From Sinonovacula constricta (taxonomy: Eukaryota; Mollusca; Bivalvia; Cardiida; Solecurtidae), in NCBI GenBank assembly GCA_007844125.1, contig CM017567.1, forward strand, positions 16,459,875 to 16,523,874: 64,000 bases of DNA, in the 5' to 3' direction. Shown piece by piece: positions 38,901 through 49,945 of the stretch. Position numbers and translations under genes: made by a program. The notes beneath the pieces were generated by a model. The model did no database searches. It was given only the letters and a program-made list of their open reading frames with translations, and was not told where the DNA came from. The stretch's first letter is position 1, and every line of letters begins with the position of its first letter.

Positions 38901-41900
38901 CGGGGTTAAAAGCCATCTGCCAATCATCCTCCCAGGATTGGAGACTATCAAGGTCATGTTGGAGTTGGCGTGAGTCCTCAGGGCTACGGATGATTCTGTA
39001 CAGGAGGCAATCATCGGCGAAGAGTCGAGCCGTGGATTGGACTTTCGATGGTAAATCATTGATGTAGGCCAGGAAAAGAAGAGGGCCAAGGACGCTGCCC
39101 TGAGGGACACCAGAGGTGACAGGTGAGGTAGCTGAAAAGGAGCCCTCAAGGACAACCTGTTGTGTGCGCGACGAGAGAAAGTCTTCAATCCAGGACTGGG
39201 TTGTGCCTCTTATTCCATAATGGTCCAGTTTCTGAAGGAGACGTGAGTGTGGGACTTTATCAAATGCTTTTGAGAAGTCAAGCAGAACAGCGTCAATTTG
39301 ATGGTTGTTATCTATTCCTTTGGCTAAGTCATTAATGGTCATTAGTAGTTGAGTGTCACAGGAGCGTTTTTTTCTGAACCCATGTTGGACGTCAGAGAGG
39401 ATGTTGTGTGAGTCAAAGTGAGACATGATGTTGCTGAAGATGATGTGTTCCAGTACTTTGCAGGAGACTGATGTTAGAGAGATAGGTCTGTAGTTGGATG
39501 GTGATGAGCGATTTCCTTTTTTGAAGACAGGTGAGACAAGGGCGGTTTTCCAGTCGAGTGGGATCTGACCTTGATCCAGAGACAGTTAGAATAGCTTTGC
39601 TAGGCCCGGAGACAACTCTTCTGATGCAAGTTTGAGGAGCCTAGTGGGTATCTTGTCTGGGCCTGGAGCCTTGTGTGGCTTAAGATTCGACAGAAGCTTC
39701 TGGACGCCCTTAATCGTGACATGTATAGGTTTTAGAGTTGGTAAGCAACTTGGAGGAAGAGTAGGGCGTTGAGCCATGTCCTCTTTGGTGAAGACAGAGG
39801 TGAACTGGTTGTTTAGAAGTTCAGCTTTCTGTTTACTATCGCTGTATGCCAACCCGTCCTTCTTGAGTGGAGACACACCAAAGTTGTCTTTCTTCTTGGA
39901 TTTGATGTAGTTCCAGAAGACTTTTGGGTTTTGATGGTCTGGCTGGAGCATGTCTGATATATGGGCATCGTGGACAGATCTGCATAGGCGCTGGGCTTTC
40001 CTTTTGATATCTTTATATTTTGACCAGTCAGAAGTGGAGTTTGAGTTCTTGGCACGCCGGAACCACCTTCGTTTCAGTCTGGTAATTCGCCTTATATCGC
40101 GGTTGATCCATGACTGATTGAATCTTTGAGCACTTTGGCGATGTGGGACTTCATCTTCAATGATCTTTTGGCAGCCATTTTTGAAAATAGTCCAGATGTA
40201 ATTAATGTCTGAAGAGGGGTTGATTTTCTCTAGTAAGGTATCTGATAAGGCTTTGCTTTTTTCTTTAATGGTATTGATGTTGGCCTTCCCCCACATGTAC
40301 AGGGTGCGCTTTGTTGGTTTAATACGTGTGGCACACATGTTGGTGTCAACAAATATGGCGTGGTGGTCGCTTATCCCTGGGGTTGCTGTACAGCGGTTGA
40401 CAAGTTGTGGTCGACTGGTGAGGAAAAGGTCAAGTATATTGTCGCCTCTTGTAGGGAAGTCAACAATTTGTGTGAGGCCTAGTTCAGGTTCTAGGAGAAG
40501 AAATTGTTCATTTATTGCTTTCCTGTATTGGTGTCCATTGATTGCGTTGTTTGACCAATTAATATCTGGTAGATTGAAGTCACCTGCAATCCAAATAGTA
40601 GCATTTTTAAATTTGTTGCAGATGTGTGAGATGGCATTGAATAGATGTCTTGAATATTCTTCATCATTATTAGTTGGTCTGTAAGCTGAGCCGATGATGA
40701 GGGTCTCTTTATTGATGCATTCAATTTTCTGGAATAGGATGTCACATGGAGTGTTGACTTCGACTGGTTCGCTGACAATGTTGTCCTTAACAAGAATGAG
40801 GCTCCCTCCATAGCCATCAGGTCTATCCTTACGGTGAATGGTGTAGTTGCTGTTAGTTGGAAGAACTTCAGCATCATAGATTGTTGAGTTTAGCCACGTT
40901 TCACAGCCACATATGATGTCGCAGCTGACAGATTCAAGGAAGTTCCAGAAGCTTGCTTTCTTTTTGGAGCTGCAGACACTCTGAATATTAATGCTGGCTC
41001 GTCGGATCTTGTTTGTGCGTAGTTTGTGCTTGAAATTCTTTTTAGGACTAGAGCATGACGGTGGGAAGTTTTCCATACTAGAAGTGCTGTGAGTTGATCT
41101 GGAAATATTGGATATGTCTGATATATTGACACTGGATACGCTCTCTAGTTCTGAGATGTCGCTGCTGATAACTGAGTGTAGGCTGTTGCTATGGTTTAGT
41201 TGATCTGTGTCAATCTGGTGGACATAGACCGAGTCGAATAGGCTTGAAGAGAAGTTGGGGATACCACAAGAGAAGCATGTAAAGCTCATATCGTTGTCAG
41301 ATTTAGTGAAGGGCAGGAAGACAGCATCATTCAGCTGTATACACTTAGCATGGTACCATGTTTCACACTCATCGCAGCAGATAGCCTTCTGATTCCAATG
41401 GCAGCCTTTCTCACAAACGCCGCATGGGAACTTAGACTTGCGCTGTGTTGGTCTAGGGTTCAGTTGGGTGTCAGATGATCGTAGGATTAGTAGAAAACTG
41501 AGGTAGCGAAGGTGTTGTTTACGTTTGAAGAAGATGCCCTGGCCACATATAGATTGCACTGCATGTAGTGAGTGAATGGGGTCTGTGTTGCACAAACTGG
41601 CATATGTGAAAGTCTTCGACACCCCGGAGTCCCTATCAGCAGTCCCTAGGTTGTTTACAGACACATGGTTGAGTGTACTATTTAATGTGGCAAATATTGC
41701 TAAAACCAAAGGTAAAAAGTCAGGTTTAGAGATCAGCATAATTCTTACCATGTAGTTCGTTGATTTAATGAATGTTTAAGACGAGTTCATGGACATACTT
41801 TACAAGATAATGCATCAACAGTTGTTTGTTGTTCAAAAAGAACGAGTGCCGGATGTTGACAATTTGCCGGTGAACAGATGAATTTTGCCTCGCGCGATAA

Positions 41901-44900
41901 TGCGCAGCCGGTGCTCCGGTAGGAAGTTCCTCTTGCAAATGGTGCACGAAGGAAAAATCGTGTGGTGGAAGCCGGTCTTATCGGTGGGGCTCTGGATTTC
42001 TATTGAGGGATGTTTAAGGAGTGGAATAGAACCTGATAAGCTTACAAAATAACGCTTGATCTTGCTGCGATTTACGTTTTGGAATAATTTTCAGAGAAGT
42101 TTTGAAAGTCCGCCTGACTACTACGCATGCGCACTAGGAAATAACTATTTGCAATGTGGAATGTGGATTTATGTTTCACTGTTTACATTGATCTAGGGCA
42201 TCAATGAGCAGCACTTTGCATGATCTTTTCATGTAACAATAATTTATTTAGTTATTTGAGAAAAAAATATGTTGGTCCAAACTGTCGGATACCACCTTTA
42301 ACAGCTGAACTAGAATAACTTTTTCCGTTTAAAAATACGATCGCTTCTTAAAAGCTGTGACGTTACCCCATAGGCGTTTCCAAAACCGATTATGATATAG
42401 AACGACGATCCAATTAAACCACAAAGCGTAGGTTCCGTCGCATGAAACGACAATAACAAAGGGATATGAAAGAAAAGACTATTGACGACCTCAATATAGC
42501 TGCCGAATTAGATTATAAACTCTAACATAACACTCCCACTATTTGCTATAATATTTCGCTTGATAACCGGACATATGCAAACAAAAACGTCGGTACCGTA
42601 TTCGAATTGTTCATCGCAAAAGTATTTAGAACAAACGTTAACAAGTCTCCCACAGAACAGAATAAACTTTCTGAACTGCTGACTGTACTTGTGAATGAAA
42701 TCGATGGCCTTCCCTTTAATGCACAAATCAGCACAGACGACATAGCTGCAAGTATAATATTGTTATCACGAAAAAAAAAAAACGCCCCGGCACAGGCAGC
42801 GTACACAACGAACACTTAATATTTGGGAAAAAGGATCTTGCACGTGCTATAACTGTTCTTTTTAACTCCATCCTACACAATACAAGCACACCAGAATAGT
42901 GGCGAACTATCATCCCTATACCACTTTACAAAGGAAAAGGGACACAAAAAACAAACCTGGCAGTTTTCAGCCGATTCCCTTGTATCATTAATATGTTGTT
43001 TGAAAAATTATTGCTGTCTCTGAAAAAAACATTGCTGCCTCGAATTGACACTTTTCTTAGTTCTAACAATATTTTATTTCCCTGTCAACAACAGCAGGGC
43101 TTTCGAAAACAACTCAGTTGTGTTATCACCTCATTTAAACTAAGAGACGATATTTCAACAGATCGAGAAAGGCAGTAAAGCATACATTGCAACGCTTGAC
43201 CAGAAGGCCGTTTGGCACGATGGCCTCTTCCTGGCGGTTGGTCGGCTTGGTTTTACTGGCAAAAATACTTAGGGCCACGCGCCCTTCTTACAAAAACATG
43301 AAGTGTAAGGTTAGACTGAATGGCCTGGAGTCAAGCGAAGTACGAGTGATGCGATATGCCAAACAAACATGGCATTTTCTCCATGCTTTATTATCTAGTA
43401 CACATTGACCAACTACTTAATGAATTAGAAAACAGCATAGCAAAGATGTGGTGGTTACCGCCCCGAAGACTAAGAACCATCTGACGCCTGCACATTGACG
43501 CATAACGGCATTCGTGTGCATCGTGTGTACTACTGTGCTTTAACAGAAAGTGAACGCCAGCGTCTCCTTAGTAATGTTGCTGCGTTCGATAGCGATATAT
43601 TACATGCACCAGCAAATATGGACCCTAAAATATTCTGACATTGCTAGGCCTGAGTCACGTATGTATGGCACATGAAGTCCATATTAAATGCGGATACCAT
43701 GCAAAAATGTCTTTTATTGCTTAAAGTTGTAACCAATTGAGACTGTTATAAAGGAGATTACTTTACAAGGTGAATTACTAGACAATAGCACAATGTGAAC
43801 TTTAATGTTGTTTTGGAAAATAATATAAAATTAATTTTTGTCCGGTATGATGTTATTACTTCTGCGTATGTAAGAACACTATTTTATCACAAATGTTTAC
43901 GTATAAGGTTTATCAGCGCTTGCGCCAAGTGTAGGCTGCAAACATGACATTCTTTTACATTGACTTCAGCAGTCAGCATACATTCGGTATCAAAGATAAA
44001 TCACTTGCATGGATGGGCTCATAAATTGCTAATTGTTTGCACACTGTGTGCATAAAGAATGAGCGTTCCGATTCAGTATTAATGAAATACAGTGTGCCTG
44101 AGGGATCTGATTTAGCATCCACAAGTTATATCACGTACACAAAACATATTGGTTTAATTCGTAAAAAACATGGCGTGCAGCATCATTTTTATGCAGATGA
44201 ATCGCAGCTTTATTTGTCATTCAAGCCAACACACATGATTGATCAACAAGAAGTAGTAGACCGTTTAAGCATTGTTTTAATGACACTATGTGCTGGATGA
44301 AAGGAAATATGCTTAAACAAAACACAGAAAAACACAAAGGTTACCTTGTTTATATCGAAAAACAACGAGAAACTGTCCTAACATACCTGTCACCGTCGAA
44401 GGTGCCGTCACAAAGCCAGCAAGTTCTGTACTAACAACCATGGGAAAAACATGTTAACGCCCTCAGTAGATCGTGCTACATGAAGCTTCGGCAAATAGGA
44501 CGAATAAGGCCATATTTGACTGTTAATGCAGCAAAATATCTTGTTAACACGTTGGTCACATCAAGGTTAGACTATTCAATTCATTCTTGCCGTTCATTGT
44601 TGCATGGCATTCCAATAACTCTTCATAAACTACAATCAGTTTAAATAAAGCTGCTCGAATAATTACTCAAAATCCCCGATACTGTGTTATCTCCCCAGAC
44701 CTATGGAATGCAATGCCCCTTGAAGTAAGAAATGCAATACAACGTAATACATGTGTGTATTTTATTCGGCTCGATATTTAATATCTTATGTTCTGTCGCT
44801 TTTCGAATTTTAAATTGTTTTATTCTTTATATTATTCATGTCTTATACATGTATTTGAACATGTTATTTTAGATTGTTGTTCCTTAGCTTTTATACTATA

Positions 44901-45210
44901 TAGATATTTAAATTGTTATTTTTATTTTTGTTCGTTGTGTATGTGTAAAAAATAATAGGCATGTAAAAGTAATGAAAAGCACTTTTGAACGTAGACTGTC
45001 TATAAAAAGAGTGCTATATGAATTATGAATGTGATATTAGATAGTTATATAGGATAGATTGGATGGTTGGATGAATAATCAAAACATTTGCCACATAAAA
45101 CGAATAATTATTAAAATTATTAAACATACGTCGATATATCCGTGTGGATGTGTGTATGTCTGTGTGGATGTATGTGTGGCTGTGTGGATGTCCGTGTGGA
45201 TGTGTGTGGA

Positions 45211-45243
<33 letters not shown>

Positions 45244-46133
45244 ATGGATGTCTGTGTGGATGTATGTGTGTGCTCTTGTCCTTTTATTGTTTTCTATCAC
45301 ATAACTTATTTTGTTTATATGAAATTTGTACATATCACTTTGATAAATAAACTAAATTTCACTAAAAATATCCGTAGGGCCTTTTTTGTGACGCGCGCCA
45401 TTTATATATTCCCGCATTTCTTACTTTATATTTGACATACTATGTTGGTAAAAGATTACTTTGGCTATAAGAGCTAGTAAACGAGGCGGCCATTTTAAAT
45501 GTTTGTGCAAAATTTCATTTTTGCATCACAAAATGCACGATATAACGTATATTTGACTTTTCTGCTCAGCTGTCAAACCGTAAATAAAGGTGTAGAAAGC
45601 ATTTTTCTCTTTTAAATAAGATAAGAAGACATACATAAGTATGAAATTTATTAATTTTATTAATTTGCTTTAAATTTTGCAGCAAAGTAAATAAGATTTA
45701 TCTTATATCAAGAAAATAAGATACGTACTCACAAAATACTTTGAAGATATAAACGTGTGATGAGTAATAAAGCAATGTTCTGTAAACCACTAGCATCGTC
45801 AGCTGGGTGCCAGCTGTAATCGCTTTCTTTCTTCGCTCCATTAAACCCAGAACAAGATTGAGCGGTGTCGAACACTACTTGCTTGTGGTAGGCTTCCAGC
45901 CGTTGTTGTAACTTCTAATCTAAAGCCAGCTGGAACTTTTCTACACAGTTAGCTTGCTATCTTTCGCTTCCATCCCAAGTCTTTCAACATTTTTCACATA
46001 GATATTGCAGCAAAACCCGGCAACCCCGTTAGTTAGGAGCCGCATATACAGCTTCTCGAGATCGAGAGACAAACAGACAGAGATGCAGAGAGAGACACAC
46101 AAGAGGCAGAGAGAGAGAGAGAGAGAGGGGGGG

Positions 46134-46169
<36 letters not shown>

Positions 46170-49100
46170 GTGGGGTGGGAGGGAGGGAGGGAGAGAGAGA
46201 GCTATGGATCAAGAAGACAATATGTGGTCCTGTGTCGCTCTGCCTTTGCATAAAGCGCAGAGAGCAATGTCATCCATGAAGTCTCTTTTTGGTCGATGTT
46301 GGAAGAAACATCTTTGGTGTCTTTGCAACTCTGACGTATAATAACCAAAACTTTAGCACAATTTATTGATCGGTATTGTGAAGAAAATAAGCCAGTACTA
46401 ACGAAGACATCAAGTTACTATAATTTTCTAACATTATTAGTAGTTAGCACTGTATAAACGTTGCTAACCTAGTCTAGTAATAATGTTTCTACTTTCGTTA
46501 AACTAATAAAATTTTTTAAATAAGTAAATTGTCTTTGCAAAAACATACGTTTAACTAACTGATCAATGCTAAAGAAAAGATGCGATGTTTACTATATAAC
46601 TATATTTCTTAAAACACAGCAAAGTAAAATACCTAGCACGCTTGATGCAAAGTTTTCAAATTACACCCCAATTTAGAGTTGTGAGGCAGTCATCAACAAA
46701 GAATTCGGAATGATGCTACTTAAACTGCGACAAAGGCAGACATTAGTACACACTGGATATAGGTCGTGGATTAAGTGGTGTATTTCCATGTTTAGATGAG
46801 GTTACTGATGCAATAGGCAAATTCTATCATGGCGGGCCGTTTTGATATTAACTCCGGCTTGCTTTGCGACAGCATCCCTAAATAGGTTTAACATGTGGTC
46901 TGAAAGCTACACCAAAAACTGATGAAAGATGTATAACTTCAGAAGGATGTGCTTATTGATACATTCCAGGAGGGCGGATTCTTTGTCGAATGCGGGGCCT
47001 TAACGGGTGACCGCTTGTCCAACACGTTCTACTTTGAAAAGGCACGGAAATGGGAAGGATTGCTAATCGAGGCCAACTCGAATTTTTACGCCAAACTGAG
47101 GACCAAACACAGGAAGGCCTACAGCATCAATGCTTGTCTGTCTACAAAGCCGTACCCGAACATGGTAAGTGCTGCTTCTTCTTCAATTACAATCCAGCAT
47201 AGCTGTTCAGATGTTATGGTGAGCCTACAAATATGCCGGCCCTATGGCTAGTAAATTGTAATCTTTAGATCACTACACTTGCAACAAATCTTCGGCCAAT
47301 TCACATTATCTAGCCCATAGACCACTACCTTTTAAGATTAAGCTAAATGTAAGTATTCGAGTAATTGACTTTTACTTAAATTGAACAGCAGCCATTTAAC
47401 ATGGTTAGTCTAAATAAATAATAGGTAAGAGTTGCAAACAAAAATCTTTTAGCCTTTCACCACATGAGTTTGTGAGTTCTGATCGGGGCTCGTACATAAT
47501 ATTGGTCTTCCAACTGAATTGTTGGATGTGAGCTCTGGTCGGGTCTTCCAACTGAATTGTTGGATGTGAGCTCTGGTCGGGTCTTCCAACTGAATTGTTG
47601 CATGTGAGCTCTGGTCGGGTCTTCCAACTGAATTGTTGCATGTAAGCTCTGGTCGGGTCTTCCAAATGAATTGTTGGATGTGAGCTCTGGTCAGGGCTCA
47701 TAAATACAATAGAGAGAGGCCTTCCAACTGACATGTTGTAAGCTGATGAGCTTCTCAGACATATGTCGAGAAATTCCTCACCGATAATATTGGTCTTAGC
47801 TATAAAGACAAAATCTGTGCAGTTGCAATGTAAAAAACCTCTCGAAGCGGCACCTCTATGCAGCGGCTACCTCTAAGCAGCGGCAGTTAAATTTCCCCCA
47901 GTAGTTTTCAGCGCATTTTAACCTCTAAGCAGCAACTCCTCCGCGAAGCGGTAAGCGGCCGTGTAAGTCTCTTCCCTGGGGCTAGTTTAACCTCTGCGTA
48001 GCAACAACAGTGCAGCTATTTTTAGAACAGTTTGTCGTGTACACCAGAAATGTCACGCGGTCGGCTGATCACTGCTTGTACCCTGTTGAGAAGGTGTTAA
48101 TTGGAGTCAAGTTACAGTTGGACGGGAAACCAGCTGCCTGCTACAAACATGCAGTTGTAGATCTAGGGTAATACGGGAACGTGTGAAAGAAGTGTCAACT
48201 ATTGATGATGTTAACGGTAGTTTTGTTTTCTTTAATTGATCGGAATATTAAAAGATATCACTGTATTGATTGCTTACTTAAAAATATGTTTAAGTTAAGT
48301 GCTAAATGCAAACTGTCATTGTTTTAGGATGTCTGACTATAAATTCGACAACAAAATGGTGCAAAACAACTAAATAATGCTGACCTTACATATACAGTAT
48401 GAGTGTACATGTACATACGTTTACAAGTTTTTTCTATGTTCAACAGCTTGCGTTTTCATCATGTACATACATTTTTAATGCTGAACTTACATATACAGTA
48501 TCTGTGTACATTTACATACGTTTACAAGTTTTTTTCTATGTTCAACAGCTTGCCTTTTCATCATGTACATACATTTTTATACATTTTTAAGTTTTTTGTG
48601 TTATACAACTTGTTTTTTCATTATCACTAAACTATTTTAAAAATCATCTTCTGTTTTCTGTTATAACAAATTATATTGCATTTTCATTACCAAAGCAAAA
48701 CTAAAACTTATACTTAGGAAAATCTAATATCAGTACAAAACTATTAAAAACATTTTTTTTCTCGTCTCGTTGAAACCTTTGAGCAGCAACACCTCTCAGC
48801 AGCAACACTTTTTCGTGCCTCCGCCAGATGTTGCTGTGGAGAGGTTTTACTCTATATAAAAAGCCAAAAGAACGATTTTTATTTTATAAGAATATCATAA
48901 TTATTGGTACTTGTATACAATATTTCACTAATTATATACTTCACTTACTATAGGTAGCATTTAACGGCTGGGAAGTCATGGAGGGACAGAAATTAACCAA
49001 ATTCCTGGCCAAAAACGGAGATAAGACCGCAGAATCTCTCCTAGTGCAGTGTTTCCCTCTGACGTCAATACTTCTGGCCCTGGGTAGAACCAAGGTGGAT

Positions 49101-49322
49101 TATTTTAGCCTCGATATCGAAGGAGACGAGTTAAAGGTGCTCACAACAGTTCCAATGCACACAATTGACATCACCACGATGTCAGTTGAGGTGACAGACA
49201 ATACTGTGGAAGAAAAAATGCTCACGTCATATCTTGGTAACCATGGATACAAGAAGTTAAAGCATATATTAGCAACTTACGCTAGAGACAATATTTATAT
49301 AAAGAAGGATTTTAAATATTAG
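29825..49322 (+). CDS. FkbM/Star-like membrane protein, gene 2 (alternative first exons)
   Basis: Paralogue of gene 1, with exon 1a 29825-29926 or 1b 30979-31083, then 34452-34715, 46970-47164 and 48954-49322. All joins are phase 0 with GT-AG borders; the product is 309 aa (1a) or 310 aa (1b). Same plan: short cytosolic N-terminus, signal anchor, stem with the NLT sequon, then the FkbM domain with FFVECGALTG, GLLIEAN and FSLDIEGDELK. No stop or frameshift is seen, so it looks functional. It may transfer methyl groups or may be a Star-like trafficking protein; the sequence does not decide. Its 12.3-kb intron 2 is inflated by nested transposons rather than by the minisatellites seen in gene 1. 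Both first exons splice in frame; transcript data would be needed to know which is used. Confidence 0.8.
30227..30775. repeat. Inverted repeat, left arm (full-length copy)
   Basis: Reverse-complementary to 32257-32580 over most of its length (aactccccgc, cactgccaccagcaag, gacgtaatcgctgtgagg). It has an extra 209 bp (about 30454-30662) that the right arm lacks. On the minus strand it starts a frame MAASINTPRKKASQNCFLC at 30681 that covers the extra piece; a CxxC pair and KRHFKV follow. A gene-start fragment or transposon piece of unknown family. Confidence 0.85.
30979..31083 (+). CDS. Gene 2 exon 1b: signal anchor
   Basis: Thirty-five codons starting MQHKQLFVLVLLVIG and ending VSSK before gtaag (31084). 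Its N-terminus is closer to gene 1 exon 1 than exon 1a is. It lies in the loop of a large inverted repeat (30227-30775 / 32257-32580). Confidence 0.65.
32257..32580. repeat. Inverted repeat, right arm (shorter copy)
   Basis: Reverse complement of 30227-30775 lacking its middle 209 bp. It contains cacgtgacgatagagtgtca and then aaacatggcggcc, an ATG in good context preceded by an E-box. After ATGGCGGCCTCCATAAAC the two copies diverge because of the missing block. Confidence 0.85.
32590..34451 (+). other. Remainder of gene 2 intron 1, no gene recognised
   Basis: AT-rich with a short (AT)n tract near 33458-33476. Small open frames at 32695-32892, 33070-33342 and 34264-34554 have no family signature. 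Confidence 0.5.
34452..34715 (+). CDS. Gene 2 exon 2: stem region
   Basis: Acceptor ttgcag (34446-34451), 88 codons, donor gtaggt (34716). Starts QYAIQYPEYLERN and ends DSQLHSM. Its last 166 bases equal those of gene 1. Read-through would add a short tail and stop at 34755-34757. Confidence 0.85.
34682..34765 (+). repeat. Two-unit seed of the 34-bp repeat at the gene 2 splice donor
   Basis: tcacagttgcattcaatg plus gtaggtgaaatacatg (exon end and intron start) is followed at once by a second 34-bp unit beginning tcacatttgcattcagtg and ending gtaaaatgcacg. Same repeat as the 67-copy array in gene 1, but only two copies. Confidence 0.85.
34766..37435 (+). other. Gene 2 intron 2, 5' part, nothing recognised
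   Basis: AT-rich single-copy-looking sequence. Short open frames (34679-34879, 35866-36156, 36292-36492, 36662-36847) carry no recognisable motif. Confidence 0.5.
37436..37439. repeat. TTAA target duplication, left
   Basis: TTAA directly before the terminal repeat; matched by 42298-42301. Confidence 0.7.
37467..37723 (-). mobile_element. tRNA-derived SINE with 10-bp target duplication
   Basis: Flanked by ttgcctatat at 37457-37466 and 37724-37733. Read on the minus strand it opens with tRNA-like sequence (gattgggaggtcgcgggttc, B-box gggttcaaacc, T-arm with four paired bases) and ends in short repeats of atccaatccaaccc, a plausible tail. Length 257 bp. It interrupts the left end of the TTAA element. 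Confidence 0.75.
38041..38064. repeat. (ATC)8 microsatellite, LINE tail
   Basis: Eight perfect ATC units; on the minus strand it is the (GAT)n end of the LINE. Confidence 0.95.
38215..41751 (-). pseudogene. LINE ORF2: PHD finger, endonuclease, reverse transcriptase (one in-frame stop)
   Basis: One continuous frame of 1179 codons, broken only by TAA at 39588-39586 (codon 722). Residues 110-162 form a C4HC3 PHD finger (C110, C113, C126, C129, H134, C137, C159, C162). Residues about 251-470 are the apurinic-type endonuclease (CETWL 283-287, GDFN 390-393, SDHH 461-464). RT starts with KAPGPDK at 694-700; after the stop come DFSKAFD, SGVPQGSVLGP and the catalytic FADD (about 39010-39022). The C-terminus reads VIWNKLPQDVV. 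It would nick target DNA and copy its own RNA in the nucleus. The stop falls early in RT, so this copy cannot mobilise itself without read-through. Many smaller frames on both strands here are shadows. Confidence 0.92.
42298..42301. repeat. TTAA target duplication, right
   Basis: TTAA directly after the terminal repeat; matched by 37436-37439. Confidence 0.7.
42590..43440 (+). pseudogene. Decayed LINE reverse transcriptase fragment
   Basis: Successive frames give LARAITVLFNSILHNT, WRTIIPIPLYKGKGTQKTN, QQQGFRKQLSCVITSF, ATLDQKAVWHDGLFL and SYKNMKCKVRLNGLESSEV, the RT fingers and palm of a molluscan-type LINE, then YLVYIDQLLNELEN. Several stops and shifts; the first Asp of the RT is disturbed. 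Different lineage from the LINE at 38215-41751. Confidence 0.85.
43441..43935. other. Non-coding, possibly continuation of the decayed LINE
   Basis: A short frame near 43500-43620 reads NGIRVHRVYYCALTESERQR but I cannot assign it. No other feature seen. Confidence 0.35.
43940..45045 (+). pseudogene. Decayed CR1/L2-like LINE, RT domain to 3' end
   Basis: 44037-44300 reads TVCIKNERSDSVLMKYSVPE, GLIRKKHGVQHHFYADESQL (YADE in place of YADD) and LYLSFKPTHMIDQQE. After breaks 44480-44650 reads MKLRQIGRIRPYLTVNAAKY and LVTSRLDYSIHS, and 44690 on reads SPDLWNAMPLEVRNA. The 3'-UTR ends near 45040 with cacttttgaacgtagact and gtgctatatgaat, resembling L2/CR1 3' ends. Dead copy: stops, shifts, changed catalytic box. 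Confidence 0.85.
45143..45272. repeat. (TG)n-rich microsatellite with TGTGTGGATG units
   Basis: Alternating TG with frequent tgtggatg interruptions. The open frames on both strands across it are artefacts. Confidence 0.97.
45300..46080 (+). other. Gene 2 intron 2 sequence, nothing recognised
   Basis: AT-rich, with gcgcgccatt near 45393. No gene or element identified. Confidence 0.45.
46082..46201. repeat. (GA)n microsatellite with G-tracts
   Basis: GA dinucleotides with two G-runs (about 46127-46132 and 46159-46170). Confidence 0.97.
46970..47164 (+). CDS. Gene 2 exon 3: FkbM motif I
   Basis: Acceptor ttccag (46964-46969), 65 codons, donor gtaagt (47165). Encodes GGFFVECGALTGDRLSNTFY and WEGLLIEANS, and ends PYPNM. 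Same length and phase as gene 1 exon 3. Confidence 0.9.
47495..47705. repeat. 38-bp minisatellite, about 5 copies, in gene 2 intron 3
   Basis: Units contain gagctctggtcgggtcttcc and aactgaattgttg. The minus-strand open frame shifts through the units because 38 is not divisible by three. Confidence 0.93.
47829..48855. mobile_element. Possible pogo/Tigger-like inverted-repeat element
   Basis: Left end gtaaaaaacctctcgaagcgg; right end on the minus strand gtaaaacctctccacagc. Pogo-type elements commonly begin with cagtaaaacctc and continue with repeated cctctaagcagcggc-like motifs, which are seen at 47846-47945 and 48783-48810. A TA target duplication is not clear and no transposase frame is present. 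Confidence 0.4.
48377..48600 (+). repeat. 102-bp tandem duplication, 2.2 copies
   Basis: Two copies of a block with cttacatatacagtat, gtttacaagttttt and catcatgtacatacattttt, plus a diverged partial third. The open frames across it are not taken as genes. Confidence 0.9.
48954..49322 (+). CDS. Gene 2 exon 4: C-terminal FkbM half
   Basis: Acceptor ctatag (48948-48953), 122 codons plus TAG. Starts VAFNGWEVMEGQ, carries DYFSLDIEGDEL, and ends IYIKKDFKY, two residues longer than gene 1. Confidence 0.9.
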   Translation, partial: VAFNGWEVMEGQKLTKFLAKNGDKTAESLLVQCFPLTSILLALGRTKVDYFSLDIEGDELKVLTTVPMHTIDITTMSVEVTDNTVEEKMLTSYLGNHGYKKLKHILATYARDNIYIKKDFKY

Positions 49323-49388
49323 CATGCACATCTGGGAAGTGTGTTATGCCAGACGGTATCCGCTTTTTTTAAAGAAGTCTCCACTTGT

Positions 49389-49394
49389 AATAAA
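49389..49394 (+). promoter_or_regulatory. Poly(A) signal of gene 2
   Basis: AATAAA 66 bases after the stop codon of gene 2. Confidence 0.65.
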
Positions 49395-49756
49395 GCTAAT
49401 TTGAACCGGAACCTTGGAAATATACACAAGAAATTTAACTAACTTAATAATGTGGTGTTTCCCTTGTGTTTAGTTTCCTTTATATTTAGATATGTGTTAT
49501 TCAAACAAGGCTAAAAACGACATTATTCGCTTAAACGAGTGTATTTTTTTATATAAATATGTTACTTTTACACGCTCAAAAAAGCCACACTGTATCCCTT
49601 ATTAAAACTACCATGAATCCGCCCCAATAAATACATCTGTATATCATATGTCTGAGTAACACAGGCCCCGCGGACATCCTTTAAGGAAGTTTTATCGAAT
49701 CTACCTACCTACCTGCCTAACATGCCTTGTCATGCCATGTATATACATGCTCGCAG

Positions 49757-49758
<2 letters not shown>

Positions 49759-49798
<40 letters not shown>

Positions 49799-49810
49799 GC
49801 ACGCACGCAG

Positions 49811-49841
<31 letters not shown>

Positions 49842-49902
49842 CACACATGCACAAACACACGCACACACACACGCACACACACACCTACGCACATGCACAA
49901 AC

Positions 49903-49945
<43 letters not shown>

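Larger units (their letters stand above)
38041..42000 (-). mobile_element. Nearly intact non-LTR retrotransposon (PHD-EN-RT type)
   Basis: Minus-strand LINE inserted in the TTAA element. 3' end: stop at 38215, about 150 bp of UTR, then a (GAT)8 tail at 38064-38041. The 5' end is not defined precisely; coding begins at 41751 and an untranslated leader probably reaches about 42000. The flank gcgtggatcag before the tail matches copy A (gcgtggctcag near 270), marking the insertion point. Jockey/CR1-like by domain order and C-terminus. Confidence 0.85.
37440..42297. mobile_element. TTAA-flanked inverted-repeat DNA element, copy B, with nested SINE and LINE
   Basis: The first 20 bases (AGGTGGTATCCGACAGTTTG, 37440-37459) are the exact reverse complement of 42278-42297, and TTAA flanks both sides. 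TTAA targets are used by piggyBac and Kolobok superfamilies. Removing the SINE (37467-37733) and the LINE (about 38041-42000) leaves only about 0.6 kb, so the host element is a small non-autonomous (MITE-like) copy. Related ends lie at 1-20 and 5989-6008. No transposase of its own is visible here. Confidence 0.8.

Noticed and set aside
38248..39067. Plus-strand frames of 70-113 residues
   Set aside because: Antisense shadows of the LINE reverse transcriptase.
46005..46253. Arg/Glu-rich and Ser/Leu-rich proteins
   Set aside because: Frames of the GA microsatellite.
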